DNA of 64,000 nt from the NCBI RefSeq assembly GCF_001767395.1, contig NZ_CP017014.1:2550501-2614500 (forward strand). Direction: 5' to 3'. The notes under the pieces are model-generated. The model saw only the letters and a program-made list of their open reading frames with translations, made no database searches and was not told the DNA's origin. The DNA is from Rhodococcus sp. WMMA185. Its GTDB lineage: Bacteria > Actinomycetota > Actinomycetes > Mycobacteriales > Mycobacteriaceae. Positions 1-8,350 of the stretch are shown in pieces; position 1 is the first letter of the stretch; each line of letters begins with the position of its first letter. The position numbers and the translations under genes were made by a program.

Positions 1-1526
1 GCAACCGCGCCGACGCGTCGCACGTTCTCGTCGCGATCCTCCGCACTGAATCCCAGGTCCTCGTTGAGGCTGTGCCGCAGGTTGTCCCCGTCGAGACGGT
101 AGGCAGGCACACCGGAAGCGACCAGACGCCGCTCCAACTCCACCGCGACCGTCGATTTCCCAGAAGCCGAGAGCCCGGTGAGCCAGACCGTGAGCCCGCG
201 AGTTGCCCGTTCCTCTCGTTGTACCGCAGCGGCGTGCCAGACCACCTTGGACTTCGACAGCGTCGGCCCCGTGATCATGCCCGCGGCGACAGTGTTGTGC
301 GTCGACTCGTCGACGAGGATGAAACTGCCGGTCACATGGTTGCGGCGGTACGGGTCGAACATCAACGGCTGCGACGTCTTCAACTGGATGCGACCGATCT
401 CGTTGAGCGAGAGAGACTGCGCAGCCTCGTCGCGATGCAGAGTGTTGACGTCGAGCCGGTAGTCCAGCCGAACCACGGACGCCTTGGTCGCCCTCGTGGT
501 GTGCAGCAGCGTGTAACGAGCGTCCGGTTTCATCGAGGATTGCTCACTGAACCAGCAGACCATCGCATCGAGTTCCTGCCCGACCAGAGGTCGATTGTTG
601 GGGCGACACAACATATCTCCGCGGCTCACATCCAGCTGATCGGCCAGTTGCACGCAGACTGCAGACGCGGCGAAAGCCTCGCTCAGACCCGCTCCCCCCG
701 GCCCCCAGATCGCGCTGATCTTCGAGGTGAACCCCGACGGCAACACCACCACCTCGTCGCCCGGCTTGAACACACCACTGGCAACCGTGCCCGCATACCC
801 GCGGAAGTCGTGCAGGGCAGGATCGGTCTGGCGCCCCGGCCGGACCACGTACTGCACAGGAATCCGGGCGTCGATGAGATTGCGGTCGGACGCCACGTGC
901 ACCTGTTCGAGGTGGTGCAGCAGTGACGCACCCTCGTACCAAGGCATGTTGACCGTTCGCTGCGCGATGTTGTCGCCGCGCAGCGCCGAGACCGGGATGA
1001 AGGTGAGGTCGTGGACCTCGAGCTTGATCGCGAATCGCCGGAACTCCTCCTTGATCTCCTCGAACCGCTCTTCGGACCATCCGACGAGGTCCATCTTGTT
1101 GACACACAGCACGAGGTGGGGAATTCCGAGGAGGCTGGCAATGAAGGCATGGCGGCGAGTCTGCTCGAGAATTCCCTTGCGGGCGTCGACGAGAATCAGA
1201 GCCAGGTCGGCGGTCGAGGCGCCGGTCACCATGTTCCGCGTGTACTGCTCGTGACCCGGTGTGTCCGCGATGATGAACTTGCGATGCGGAGTGGCGAAGT
1301 AGCGATGGGCGACGTCGATGGTGATGCCCTGTTCGCGTTCGGCACGCAGACCGTCGGTGAGCAGAGCCAGGTTCGCGTGATCGTCACCGCGCTCACGACT
1401 GGTACGTTCGACCGCCGCGAGTTGATCCTCGAAGATCGCCTTCGAGTCGTAGAGCAGGCGGCCGATGAGGGTGGACTTGCCGTCGTCGACGCTGCCTGCC
1501 GTCGCGACGCGGAGTAGCTGCGGCAT
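1..1526 (-). CDS. cysNC: Bifunctional sulfate adenylyltransferase large subunit / APS kinase (CysNC), 3' end outside window
   Basis: Reading leftward from the ATG at 1526, 508 codons are visible and the frame is still open at the window edge. The N-terminal part is an elongation-factor-like GTPase: P-loop GSVDDGKST at residues 11-19, DTPGH at 88-92 and NKMD at 143-146. From about residue 450 an APS kinase domain starts with its own P-loop (GLSASGKST). The protein therefore joins CysN, which drives GTP-dependent adenylylation of sulfate with CysD, to CysC, which phosphorylates APS to PAPS. This fusion is typical of mycobacteria and rhodococci. Its start overlaps the cysD stop by one base (TGATG), so the two are translationally coupled in one operon. 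Confidence 0.95.
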   Translation of the reverse strand, partial: MPQLLRVATAGSVDDGKSTLIGRLLYDSKAIFEDQLAAVERTSRERGDDHANLALLTDGLRAEREQGITIDVAHRYFATPHRKFIIADTPGHEQYTRNMVTGASTADLALILVDARKGILEQTRRHAFIASLLGIPHLVLCVNKMDLVGWSEERFEEIKEEFRRFAIKLEVHDLTFIPVSALRGDNIAQRTVNMPWYEGASLLHHLEQVHVASDRNLIDARIPVQYVVRPGRQTDPALHDFRGYAGTVASGVFKPGDEVVVLPSGFTSKISAIWGPGGAGLSEAFAASAVCVQLADQLDVSRGDMLCRPNNRPLVGQELDAMVCWFSEQSSMKPDARYTLLHTTRATKASVVRLDYRLDVNTLHRDEAAQSLSLNEIGRIQLKTSQPLMFDPYRRNHVTGSFILVDESTHNTVAAGMITGPTLSKSKVVWHAAAVQREERATRGLTVWLTGLSASGKSTVAVELERRLVASGVPAYRLDGDNLRHSLNEDLGFSAEDRDENVRRVGAV

Positions 1527-2452
1527 CAGAAGTACCCTTCCTTCTTGCGGTCTTCCATACCGGCTTCGGAGATCCGGTCGTCCGCGCGGGTGGCGCCGCG
1601 CTCGGTCAATCTGCTCGCCGCCACCTCGGTGACGACAGCCTCGGCGCTCGTTGCCGATGACTCGACACATCCCGTACAGGTGGCGTCTCCGACCGTCCGG
1701 AAACGCACGAGCGCGTCGTACGGCTCATCCCCGGGAAGGAGTGTGAGAAACCGTGTGTGGGCCAACAGCATTCCATCGCGAGGCACAACCTGACGGCGAT
1801 GCGCGTAATACAGCGAAGGCAGTTCGATCCGCTGCTCGCTGATGTACTGCCAGATATCGAGTTCGGTCCAGTTCGACAATGGGAACACCCGAATGTGCTC
1901 GCCCTTGCGGTGCCGACCGTTGTACAGACTCCAGAGCTCGGGGCGCTGCGCCCGCGGATCCCACTGCCCGAACGCATCTCGGAAACTGAAGACTCTCTCT
2001 TTGGCTCGGGCCTTCTCCTCGTCGCGGCGGGCGCCACCGAAGACTGCATCGAAGTTGTTGTCCCTGATGCCACGCAGCAGTGTGGTGGTCTGGAGGCGGT
2101 TGCGACTCGCGTGCGGGCCCGTCTCTTCGCTGACCCGTCCGGCTTCGATATCGTCCTGAACACTCGACACGACCATCCCTAGACCCAGTCGATCGACAGT
2201 CCGGTCGCGGAACTCGATGACCTCGTCGAAGTTGTGACCGGTGTCGACGTGCATTACCGCGAACGGAAGCGGCGCCGGCCAGAACGCCTTTGCGGCGACG
2301 TGGAGCATAACCACCGAGTCCTTGCCGCCGGAGAACAGCAGCACCGGGCGCTCGAATGTGGCCGCCACCTCTCGGAAGATGTGAACGGCTTCGGCTTCGA
2401 GCGCGCCGAGGTGAGATAGCTCGTACAGGGGCGGTGTGGTCGAAGCGGTCAT
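1526..2452 (-). CDS. cysD: Sulfate adenylyltransferase subunit 2 (CysD)
   Basis: A 308-residue PP-loop ATP pyrophosphatase. The motif SGGKDS at residues 41-46 binds the pyrophosphate of ATP. With CysN it forms ATP sulfurylase, making APS from sulfate and ATP in the cytoplasm. I chose the ATG at 2452 because GAGGAG lies six to eight bases upstream. An in-frame ATG at 2488 would put the start codon inside a perfect inverted repeat and has no Shine-Dalgarno sequence. The gene is first in a cysD-cysNC operon. Its promoter region carries an inverted repeat and a KstR-like motif that recur upstream of the sulfotransferase operon 1 kb away. Confidence 0.95.
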   Translation of the reverse strand: MTASTTPPLYELSHLGALEAEAVHIFREVAATFERPVLLFSGGKDSVVMLHVAAKAFWPAPLPFAVMHVDTGHNFDEVIEFRDRTVDRLGLGMVVSSVQDDIEAGRVSEETGPHASRNRLQTTTLLRGIRDNNFDAVFGGARRDEEKARAKERVFSFRDAFGQWDPRAQRPELWSLYNGRHRKGEHIRVFPLSNWTELDIWQYISEQRIELPSLYYAHRRQVVPRDGMLLAHTRFLTLLPGDEPYDALVRFRTVGDATCTGCVESSATSAEAVVTEVAASRLTERGATRADDRISEAGMEDRKKEGYF

Positions 2453-2487
2453 GGGCGGCTCCTCGGTGCGAGTGTCATACCGTGCCA

Positions 2488-2507
2488 TTGGTCCATATTT
2501 GGACCAA
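2488..2507. promoter_or_regulatory. Perfect inverted repeat upstream of cysD, candidate IclR-family operator
   Basis: TTGGTCCA, four bases (TATT), then TGGACCAA: a perfect 8+8 inverted repeat ending 36 bases before the chosen cysD start. The core GGTnCATATTTGnACC is shared with the palindrome at 3566-3581 (15 of 20 aligned bases identical). An IclR-family gene lies between the two sites and IclR-type proteins often bind palindromes of this form, so binding by that regulator is my inference. Confidence 0.6.
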
Positions 2508-2538
2508 ATCGGTTCGAAAATGATCTCGCATCCGAGAA

Positions 2539-2552
2539 TAGAACGTGTTTCA
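2539..2552. promoter_or_regulatory. KstR-like motif upstream of cysD
   Basis: TAGAACGTGTTTCA fits the KstR pattern TnnAACnnGTTnnA, with an imperfect right arm (GTTTCA rather than GTTCTA). It lies 87 bases upstream of cysD, in the 135-bp gap after the IclR gene. About one chance match to so loose a pattern is expected in 64 kb. The argument for it is its position relative to the neighbouring inverted repeat, which mirrors the sulfotransferase promoter. Confidence 0.35.
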
Positions 2553-2587
2553 AATATTGGTCAATGCCTCGCTTCGACGAGGTCGCT

Positions 2588-3511
2588 TCAGCGGGGCCTG
2601 CGTCCGCCTACCTCCGTCGTGATCGCATCCGCCGCCGCGGCGAGTGCCTTGCCCCTGCGCGCGATTTCGGACGCACCGAGCTCAGCACCCACATAGAGGG
2701 TCAGAACCATCGCCTGATGCCCCTCGGCGTCGTAGGTCGGCGCAGCAATGAGACTGACCGGGTGCGGCGCTTCGGGATCGGCATGTTCAGCTTCCAGGTA
2801 CACCCGCTCCCCCAGGCTCGAGACCATCTCGCCGAGAACTGCCCGCAGCTCCGGCGGCAGATCGTGCGCGGCCACCCCAGCCATGAGCGTGTGCAAACGT
2901 TGCCCGACGGGTGTGAGGGTCTCCACGAGATACCCGGTGCGGGAGCATTCGTCGACGACCTCGCGCAACCGGTCCCGGTCGAGCCGAACCGGCAGGGTAG
3001 GTTCCCGGCGCAGCCACGACTCCAGTGCCTCGTCGCCGTCCCACAGCACGTACATCAGCCCGACCGGCGGCGCGAACGGATACATCTCACCGACCTTGAC
3101 CGCGGCACGCACCCCGGGCGGGCTGGTCAGTTCCAGCACCGCTATGCGATCACCGACCACCGCCGAGGCCGTGCACGTGGTCAGGAACTCGTCGGTGAGG
3201 GCGGCAAGATGTGTACGCGCGACCGGTCCGGCGGCGAACCCCCGCTGAGCAGCACGGCCCGCCGCGATGAGCGCCGGCCCGAGGCCGTATGTCTTCGACA
3301 CCGGATCGCGGACCAGGTATCCGCCGCGGGCGAGTTCGGTGAGAATACCCAGGCATGTCGGTTTGCTGATACCGAGTTGCCGGGCCAGGTCCGACAGTCC
3401 GAATCGCTGATCCTTGCGCGCCACCAGAAAGTCGAGCACCTGCACGACGCGTTCGGTAGGCGGCGACCGGCGCCCCCTCACCTTGTCCACCGTCTCGTCC
3501 TCGTGCCCCAT
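2588..3511 (-). CDS. IclR-family transcriptional regulator
   Basis: A 307-residue protein with an N-terminal winged helix-turn-helix (about residues 22-85; recognition region LSDLARQLGISKPTCLGIL at 39-57) and a C-terminal IclR effector-binding domain. It is transcribed divergently from the DUF1214/SDR/sulfotransferase operon and in the same direction as cysD, which lies downstream. The intergenic region on its 5' side carries a perfect KstR-type palindrome 11 bases from its start codon and a second palindrome further out. A near copy of that second palindrome lies before cysD. It may control both flanking sulfur operons. The effector is unknown. Confidence 0.9.
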   Translation of the reverse strand: MGHEDETVDKVRGRRSPPTERVVQVLDFLVARKDQRFGLSDLARQLGISKPTCLGILTELARGGYLVRDPVSKTYGLGPALIAAGRAAQRGFAAGPVARTHLAALTDEFLTTCTASAVVGDRIAVLELTSPPGVRAAVKVGEMYPFAPPVGLMYVLWDGDEALESWLRREPTLPVRLDRDRLREVVDECSRTGYLVETLTPVGQRLHTLMAGVAAHDLPPELRAVLGEMVSSLGERVYLEAEHADPEAPHPVSLIAAPTYDAEGHQAMVLTLYVGAELGASEIARRGKALAAAADAITTEVGGRRPR

Positions 3512-3522
3512 TGACCACTCCT

Positions 3523-3536
3523 TAGAACGCGTTCTA
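3523..3536. promoter_or_regulatory. Perfect KstR-type operator
   Basis: TAGAACGCGTTCTA is a perfect 14-bp palindrome matching the KstR consensus TnnAACnnGTTnnA, the operator of the TetR-family cholesterol-catabolism repressor of mycobacteria and rhodococci. It lies 11 bases upstream of the IclR start and 67 bases upstream of the DUF1214 start, so it could repress both. The downstream genes resemble M. tuberculosis Rv3531c-Rv3529c, which I recall as part of the steroid regulon. Confidence 0.75.
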
Positions 3537-3565
3537 TTCTCGGTTCATCATTGTTCTACCACTCA

Positions 3566-3581
3566 GGTACATATTTGTACC
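3566..3581. promoter_or_regulatory. Palindrome GGTACA-TATT-TGTACC, candidate IclR operator
   Basis: Perfect 6+6 inverted repeat with the same four-base centre (TATT) as the repeat before cysD. It ends 22 bases before the GTG start of the DUF1214 gene, a position that suits repression. The degenerate sequence GGTTCATCATTG at 3542-3553 may be a weaker second site. Confidence 0.55.
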
Positions 3582-3603
3582 ACTCCATCGTGAGGAGCAC
3601 GGT

Positions 3604-4770
3604 GTGCTGACCGACGCATTCGCCGACGCCATGGCCGAGGCAGAGAAACTGATCGAAGGCGCCCCCCACATCCGCACCGAACAAGATCTGCTCGAGGGTT
3701 ACCAGTACCTCGCCGGCGGCATTCTCGCCACGACGCACGCGGCCTGGGCCACCGAGAGATCACACCCGACGTTCATCTCGGGCACCGGACCGTACATGAA
3801 AATGGGGCTCGACAATCCCGACACCCTGTACTTCGGCGCGAGGATCAGCGACGACGTCGAGTACGTCGTGACCGGGACACGAGGCACGACCGCGGATCTG
3901 AGCTTTCAGGTACTCAGCGGAAACTACACCGCCGCAGAAGTTCCCGGGAGCGTGTCGGCATTCGACGACCGAGAAATCGACATCGCGCCCGACGGTTCCT
4001 TCGAGGTTCGATTCGGTCCGAGCGAGAATACCGGCCGTCGGGGCTACTTCACACTCGCGCCGGGTTCTTCGCAGTTGGTAGTTCGCGAGGTATACAGCGA
4101 CTGGAGCCAGCGGCGTGGCACCCTCCGAATCGCGCGTGCCGACACAGCGGGTACCGCACCCGCCCCGTTGACCCGCGAGGCGGTCGAGAAGCGTTACACG
4201 CGCGCGGGTCGCGCCCTCGTCTCGAGGGTGAAGACCTGGCTGAAGTTCCCCGAGTGGTTCTACCTGAACCTTCCGGTGAATACGATGACCGAGCCACGGC
4301 TCACCCCGGGAGGGTTGGCCACTCAGTACTCGTCCGTCGGGCACTACGAGCTTGCCGAGGACGAGGCCATCGTCATCACCGTGCCGAAGGCCGACGTGCC
4401 GTACCAGGGATTTCAGCTCGGCAGCATGTGGTACATCTCCCTCGACTACATCAACCACCAGACTTCTCTGAACGCGTCACAGTCCCAGGTGGATCCAGAC
4501 GGCAAGATCCGCCTTGTCGTCAGCGAGCGAAATCCGGGCATCACCAACTGGATCGAAACCGTCGGGCACCTCCGCGGCTACCTGCAGTTCCGCTGGCAAC
4601 GCGTGTCCCGTGAACTGTCCGCCGACGACGGTCCACACATCGAGGTCGTACATTTCGACGAAATTCACCGCAAGCTGCCCTACTTCGACGCGAACAAGAT
4701 TTCCGCTCAGGACTTCGCTGCGCGCATCGCCGCACGGCAAGCCGCCGTGGCCGACCGGATGCTGGGGTGA
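3604..4770 (+). CDS. DUF1214-family protein (Rv3531c-like)
   Basis: A 388-residue soluble protein of unknown biochemical function with a DUF1214-type region in its second half. The GTG start at 3604 has GAGGAG six bases upstream. It is the first gene of a tight three-gene operon with an SDR and a sulfotransferase; the next start overlaps its stop by four bases (GTGA). The order DUF1214, SDR, sulfotransferase resembles Rv3531c-Rv3530c-Rv3529c beside the cholesterol genes of M. tuberculosis, and the promoter has a perfect KstR-type operator. A role in steroid or related lipid metabolism is likely, but the reaction is not known. Confidence 0.8.
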   Translation: MLTDAFADAMAEAEKLIEGAPHIRTEQDLLEGYQYLAGGILATTHAAWATERSHPTFISGTGPYMKMGLDNPDTLYFGARISDDVEYVVTGTRGTTADLSFQVLSGNYTAAEVPGSVSAFDDREIDIAPDGSFEVRFGPSENTGRRGYFTLAPGSSQLVVREVYSDWSQRRGTLRIARADTAGTAPAPLTREAVEKRYTRAGRALVSRVKTWLKFPEWFYLNLPVNTMTEPRLTPGGLATQYSSVGHYELAEDEAIVITVPKADVPYQGFQLGSMWYISLDYINHQTSLNASQSQVDPDGKIRLVVSERNPGITNWIETVGHLRGYLQFRWQRVSRELSADDGPHIEVVHFDEIHRKLPYFDANKISAQDFAARIAARQAAVADRMLG

Positions 4771-5564
4771 TCACGGTGACCGAATCGAAACTGTTGCAGG
4801 GCAAGGTAGTCGTCATATCCGGTGTCGGACCGGCCCTGGGAACCACACTCGCCGTCCGCTGCGCTGGTGCCGGAGCCGACGTGGTGCTGGCCGCCCGCAC
4901 CGCTACGCGGCTCGAAGAAGTGGCCAAGGAGGTCGTCGCCCTGGGTCAACGGGCAGTGACGGTTCCGACCGACATCACCGATCAGGTCTCGGCGGAAAAT
5001 CTGGTGTCCACAGCGGTGGACGCGTACGGCAAGGTGGATGTGTTGATCAACAACGCGTTCTCGGTACCGTCGATGAAACCACTGGCCCGCACCGATTTCG
5101 ACCACATCCGTGGCAGCTTCGAACTGACGGTGCTGGGGGCGTTGCGTCTCACGCAGTTGTTCACTCCCGCTCTCGCCGAGGCACACGGCGCCGTGGTGAA
5201 CATCAACTCGATGGTGCTGAGGCACTCCCAGGAGCGGTACGGCAGTTACAAGATGGCGAAGGCTGCCCTCCTGGCCATGTCCCAGTCCCTCTCAACAGAG
5301 CTGGGCCCGCAGGGGATCCGGGTCAATTCCGTTGCTCCCGGATATATCTGGGGCGACACACTGAAACAGTACTTCGCCCACCAGGCCGAGAAGTACGGAA
5401 TCACTGTGGATCAGATCTACGAACACACCGCGGCGAACACCGACCTGAAACGCCTACCCGAGGGCGACGAGATCGCGGACGCCGTGATCTTCCTCGCCTC
5501 GCCGATGGCAGCAGCGATCACCGGCCAGTGCCTCGATGTCAACTGCGGCGAATTCCACCACTAG
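4767..5564 (+). CDS. Short-chain dehydrogenase/reductase (Rv3530c-like)
   Basis: A 265-residue classical SDR. The cofactor loop is GVGPALG (residues 19-25) in place of the more usual GxxxGxG. NNA lies at 95-97, the catalytic serine near 148, and the catalytic YxxxK at 158-162 (YGSYK). It should be a cytosolic NAD(P)-dependent alcohol or ketone oxidoreductase. The GTG at 4767 overlaps the preceding stop; a second GTG at 4776 is possible. Its place between the DUF1214 and sulfotransferase genes under a KstR-type operator suggests a steroid or lipid substrate. Confidence 0.88.
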   Translation: MITVTESKLLQGKVVVISGVGPALGTTLAVRCAGAGADVVLAARTATRLEEVAKEVVALGQRAVTVPTDITDQVSAENLVSTAVDAYGKVDVLINNAFSVPSMKPLARTDFDHIRGSFELTVLGALRLTQLFTPALAEAHGAVVNINSMVLRHSQERYGSYKMAKAALLAMSQSLSTELGPQGIRVNSVAPGYIWGDTLKQYFAHQAEKYGITVDQIYEHTAANTDLKRLPEGDEIADAVIFLASPMAAAITGQCLDVNCGEFHH

Positions 5565-5585
5565 CGATCGAAAGCGCGGACAACC

Positions 5586-6743
5586 ATGAGTGAACGCACC
5601 ACCGTCGGCACCGTCGCCGATCTCCACGCGTCGGCCACGCGCCGGACCGGAATGACCGACTTCGGCACCGACGACTACACCGAGGCCCTCGGTGTTCTGT
5701 TGGACTCCTACCACTCCGACGAGCAGTTGACCCCTCTCGGCAGCAAGGTTTCTCGCGTCTTCCTCCGCGGCGCTCTTGTGGCACGCCTGCTCAGCGAAGC
5801 GGCGTGGAAAGCGAACCCCGAGCACGCGGAGGTCCAGATCGAACGACCCATCTTCGTCACCGGACTCCCACGCACCGGAACCACGGCGCTGCACCGCTTG
5901 CTCACCGCGGACCCGTCGCATCAGGGCCTCGAGATGTGGTTGACCGAGATGCCCCAACCGCGACCACCGCGCGAGACCTGGGCGTCGAATCCCGTGTTCG
6001 CGAAGATCGAGGAGTCCTTCAGCCGGCATCACATCGAACGACCCGAGTTCATGGGAGTGCACTACATGTCTGCCGGCGAGGTCGAGGAGTGCTGGCAACT
6101 GCTGCGGCAGACATTCAAGTCCATCTCCTACGAATGCCTGGCGCACCTGCCCACCTACTCCCAGTGGCTCGAGCAGCAGGACTGGACCAACGCCTACCAG
6201 CGACACAGGAAGAACCTCCAGCTCATCGGCCTCCACGATCAGGATCGCCGGTGGGTGCTGAAGAACCCCAGCCACCTGTTCGCGCTCGACGAACTGCTGG
6301 CGGTCTATCCGGACGCGCTGATCATCCAGACTCACCGTCCGCCGCGCACCATCGTCCCGTCGGTGTGCAGCCTTGCGGAACAGGCCACGAGCGGCTGGTC
6401 GGAGAAGTTCCGGGGCAGCGTCATCGGCGAGAGCCAGCTCGAACTGTGGGCCAGAGGGCTCGAGGAGTTCACGCGCGCCCGGGCCAAATACGATCCCGCG
6501 CAGTTCCTCGACGTCGACTACACGGATTTCGTGGCAGATCCGCTCGACACTGTCGAAGGGGTGTACACGCACTTCGGCCTTCAACTCGGCGCGGCTGCCC
6601 AAACCGCCATGGAGGCGATGCACGCGGAGAGTCGCAGCGGCGACCGGCGACCCTCACACCAATACACCCTCGAGGAGTTCGGGCTGACGGCCCAACAGGT
6701 GGACGAGAGATTCGCCGGCTATCAGTTCACCGCGTCCAAGTGA
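5586..6743 (+). CDS. Sulfotransferase family protein (Rv3529c-like)
   Basis: A 385-residue protein. PIFVTGLPRTGTT (residues 88-100) is the 5'-phosphosulfate-binding loop of PAPS-dependent sulfotransferases. A second conserved stretch, WVLKNPSHLFALDEL, follows near 220-235. It would transfer sulfate from PAPS to a hydroxyl, possibly of a lipid or steroid. PAPS is made by the CysDNC enzymes encoded 4 kb away, whose promoter looks built like this operon's. It lies 21 bases after the SDR stop and is the last gene of the operon. The ribosome site is weak, so coupling to the upstream gene is likely. Acceptor specificity cannot be read from sequence. Confidence 0.87.
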   Translation: MSERTTVGTVADLHASATRRTGMTDFGTDDYTEALGVLLDSYHSDEQLTPLGSKVSRVFLRGALVARLLSEAAWKANPEHAEVQIERPIFVTGLPRTGTTALHRLLTADPSHQGLEMWLTEMPQPRPPRETWASNPVFAKIEESFSRHHIERPEFMGVHYMSAGEVEECWQLLRQTFKSISYECLAHLPTYSQWLEQQDWTNAYQRHRKNLQLIGLHDQDRRWVLKNPSHLFALDELLAVYPDALIIQTHRPPRTIVPSVCSLAEQATSGWSEKFRGSVIGESQLELWARGLEEFTRARAKYDPAQFLDVDYTDFVADPLDTVEGVYTHFGLQLGAAAQTAMEAMHAESRSGDRRPSHQYTLEEFGLTAQQVDERFAGYQFTASK

Positions 6744-6756
6744 TGTCCACTGTCGT

Positions 6757-6785
6757 CGGTCGTGGCAGGCACACCGTCACGACCG
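6757..6785. terminator. Hairpin between convergent genes
   Basis: CGGTCGTG and CACGACCG form a perfect 8-bp stem around a 13-base loop, just after the sulfotransferase stop and overlapping the 3' end of the hydrolase gene. No T-tract follows, as is common in actinobacteria. Confidence 0.45.
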
Positions 6786-7625
6786 ATGGCGCACGTGGTT
6801 TGCGACCAGTTCGTCGAGTCGATCGGCCGCCTCGTCCGGAATCCAGTGGCTGACCTCGCGGAGCACCTCGTAGGTGTACGGGGCATCGACGAATCGCGAC
6901 GACAGCTCCGGTCCCACCGGTCCGATCGCGATATCGCCGTCGCTCCACACGAACAGAGTGGGCACCCGCACCTTTCCGGAAGACAATCGGAAGGCGGCGA
7001 AGGGTAGGGCGCGGTACCAGTTCAGTGCACCTCGTGCTCGCGCCCGGTCCTGCATCGGCTCGAGGTCACGATGCGCAGCGGAGGCCGATTGACCGCTCGC
7101 GCGCAGTTTCCGGTATACGAGCCCGTTCTCGGACATCAACCGCTCCGGTATCCAAGGGAACTGAAAAGCAAACATGTACCAGGACTTCACGATCTGGTTG
7201 CTGGTGAGTAGCGCCCGCACGAAAGCTGCCGGGTGCGGCACCGAGAGCGCCGTCAGGGTGCGTACAAGGTCGGGCCGCGCGGCCGCCACATCCCACGCCA
7301 CCACCGCGCCCCAGTCGTGTCCGACGAGATGCACCGGGCCCAGTCCTGCCTGATCGATGAGGGTCACGACGTCCTGCTGCAACTCCGAGAGACGGTACGC
7401 CCATCTCGGCCGTGGCCGCGCCCCTGGCGAATAACCCCGCTGATCTGGGGCGAGAGTGCGAAAGCCCCGCTGATGCAGCAAGGGCGCCAGCGCGTTCCGT
7501 GACCGCGAATCTTGCGGGAATCCGTGCAGAAGAACCACCGGAACCCCACCGATCGGTCCCTCGTCGCGAACATCGAAGACCATCGAGTCCCGCGTGAACG
7601 TAGTGATCCGGGCCTTCGGTGCCAT
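6777..7625 (-). CDS. Alpha/beta hydrolase, epoxide hydrolase-like
   Basis: A 282-residue alpha/beta hydrolase. HGFP at 34-37 supplies the oxyanion region. The nucleophile elbow is GHDWGA with Asp103, as in epoxide hydrolases and haloalkane dehalogenases rather than serine esterases. A later acid (WSDGD) and a histidine in VSHW complete the triad. It is divergent from a MarR regulator. A perfect 9+9 inverted repeat covers its start codon, suggesting tight control, probably by that regulator. The substrate is unknown; an epoxide or halogenated compound is the best guess. Confidence 0.85.
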   Translation of the reverse strand: MAPKARITTFTRDSMVFDVRDEGPIGGVPVVLLHGFPQDSRSRNALAPLLHQRGFRTLAPDQRGYSPGARPRPRWAYRLSELQQDVVTLIDQAGLGPVHLVGHDWGAVVAWDVAAARPDLVRTLTALSVPHPAAFVRALLTSNQIVKSWYMFAFQFPWIPERLMSENGLVYRKLRASGQSASAAHRDLEPMQDRARARGALNWYRALPFAAFRLSSGKVRVPTLFVWSDGDIAIGPVGPELSSRFVDAPYTYEVLREVSHWIPDEAADRLDELVANHVRHRS

Positions 7626-7641
7626 CAGGCAATGATGGCAC
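7619..7641. promoter_or_regulatory. Inverted repeat covering the hydrolase start codon
   Basis: GTGCCATCA, five bases, TGATGGCAC: a perfect 9+9 inverted repeat that includes the hydrolase ATG (7625-7623). It could be a repressor operator or an mRNA hairpin that hides the start. A second palindrome, CCCACGTGGG, lies at 7724-7733, just before the MarR start. Confidence 0.5.
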
Positions 7642-7744
7642 GGACCTATGGCACGACGGGGATGAGACGGCCGATCCGATCAACACACGTGCCGTCGGCG
7701 GCAGCATGACAGCGCTCAAATGCCCCACGTGGGATGATCGAGAC

Positions 7745-8278
7745 ATGCCACCACCGTCACCACTTCATCTCGATCCCATCGAAGAGGCCCATCGGCAGTG
7801 GACAAAGCACGGCTGGGGCGACGTCGCGGACGGCATGGCCGCGGTGACCTCGGTAATGCGCGCGCAGCAGATCATGATGGCCCGGGTCGAAGAGGTACTC
7901 AAGCCGTCGGGGCTCACGTTTGCCCGGTACGAGCTTCTGACCCTGCTCACATTCACCCGCACGGGCGCCCTGCCGATGGCAAAGGCGAGCGCACGCCTCC
8001 AGGTCCACCCCACCAGCGTCACGAATGCGGTCGACCGCCTCGAAGCCGCGAAACTCGTTCGACGCGTGCCACACCCGAGTGACCGCCGGGCTACTCTCAT
8101 CGAAATTACCGATGAGGGAAGGAAACTCGCTGTCGAGTCGACCGAACGGCTCAACTCACAGGTGTTCTCGCAGCCTGGAGTGTCCGGTGACAAGCTCGAG
8201 CAACTCGTCGCGATCCTTGCCGAACTACGCCGAGAAGCAGGAGATTTCGACACCGGAGACACGCCCGGCAGGTGGTGA
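7745..8278 (+). CDS. MarR-family transcriptional regulator
   Basis: A 177-residue winged-helix protein. The DNA-binding part is clear around residues 75-120: alanine-rich recognition helix VHPTSVTNAVDRLE and wing VRRVPHPSDRRATLIEITDEG. The start at 7745 gives a normal MarR length; longer in-frame extensions run into the intergenic region. It is divergent from the alpha/beta hydrolase and convergent with the valine-catabolism operon, from which a hairpin separates it. The palindromes at 7619-7641 and 7724-7733 are candidate binding sites. The ligand is unknown. Confidence 0.9.
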   Translation: MPPPSPLHLDPIEEAHRQWTKHGWGDVADGMAAVTSVMRAQQIMMARVEEVLKPSGLTFARYELLTLLTFTRTGALPMAKASARLQVHPTSVTNAVDRLEAAKLVRRVPHPSDRRATLIEITDEGRKLAVESTERLNSQVFSQPGVSGDKLEQLVAILAELRREAGDFDTGDTPGRW

Positions 8279-8285
8279 CAACACA

Positions 8286-8320
8286 ATCGGCGCACACCGA
8301 AGGCGTCGGTGCGGGCCGAT
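8286..8320. terminator. Hairpin between MarR gene and enoyl-CoA hydratase gene
   Basis: ATCGGC/GCCGAT arms with a further imperfect inner stem (GCACACCGA/TCGGTGC) form a hairpin between two converging genes. It is a likely bidirectional terminator. Confidence 0.5.
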
Positions 8321-8350
8321 GTTCGTCAGCACGGGTCCAGCCAGCAGAGT

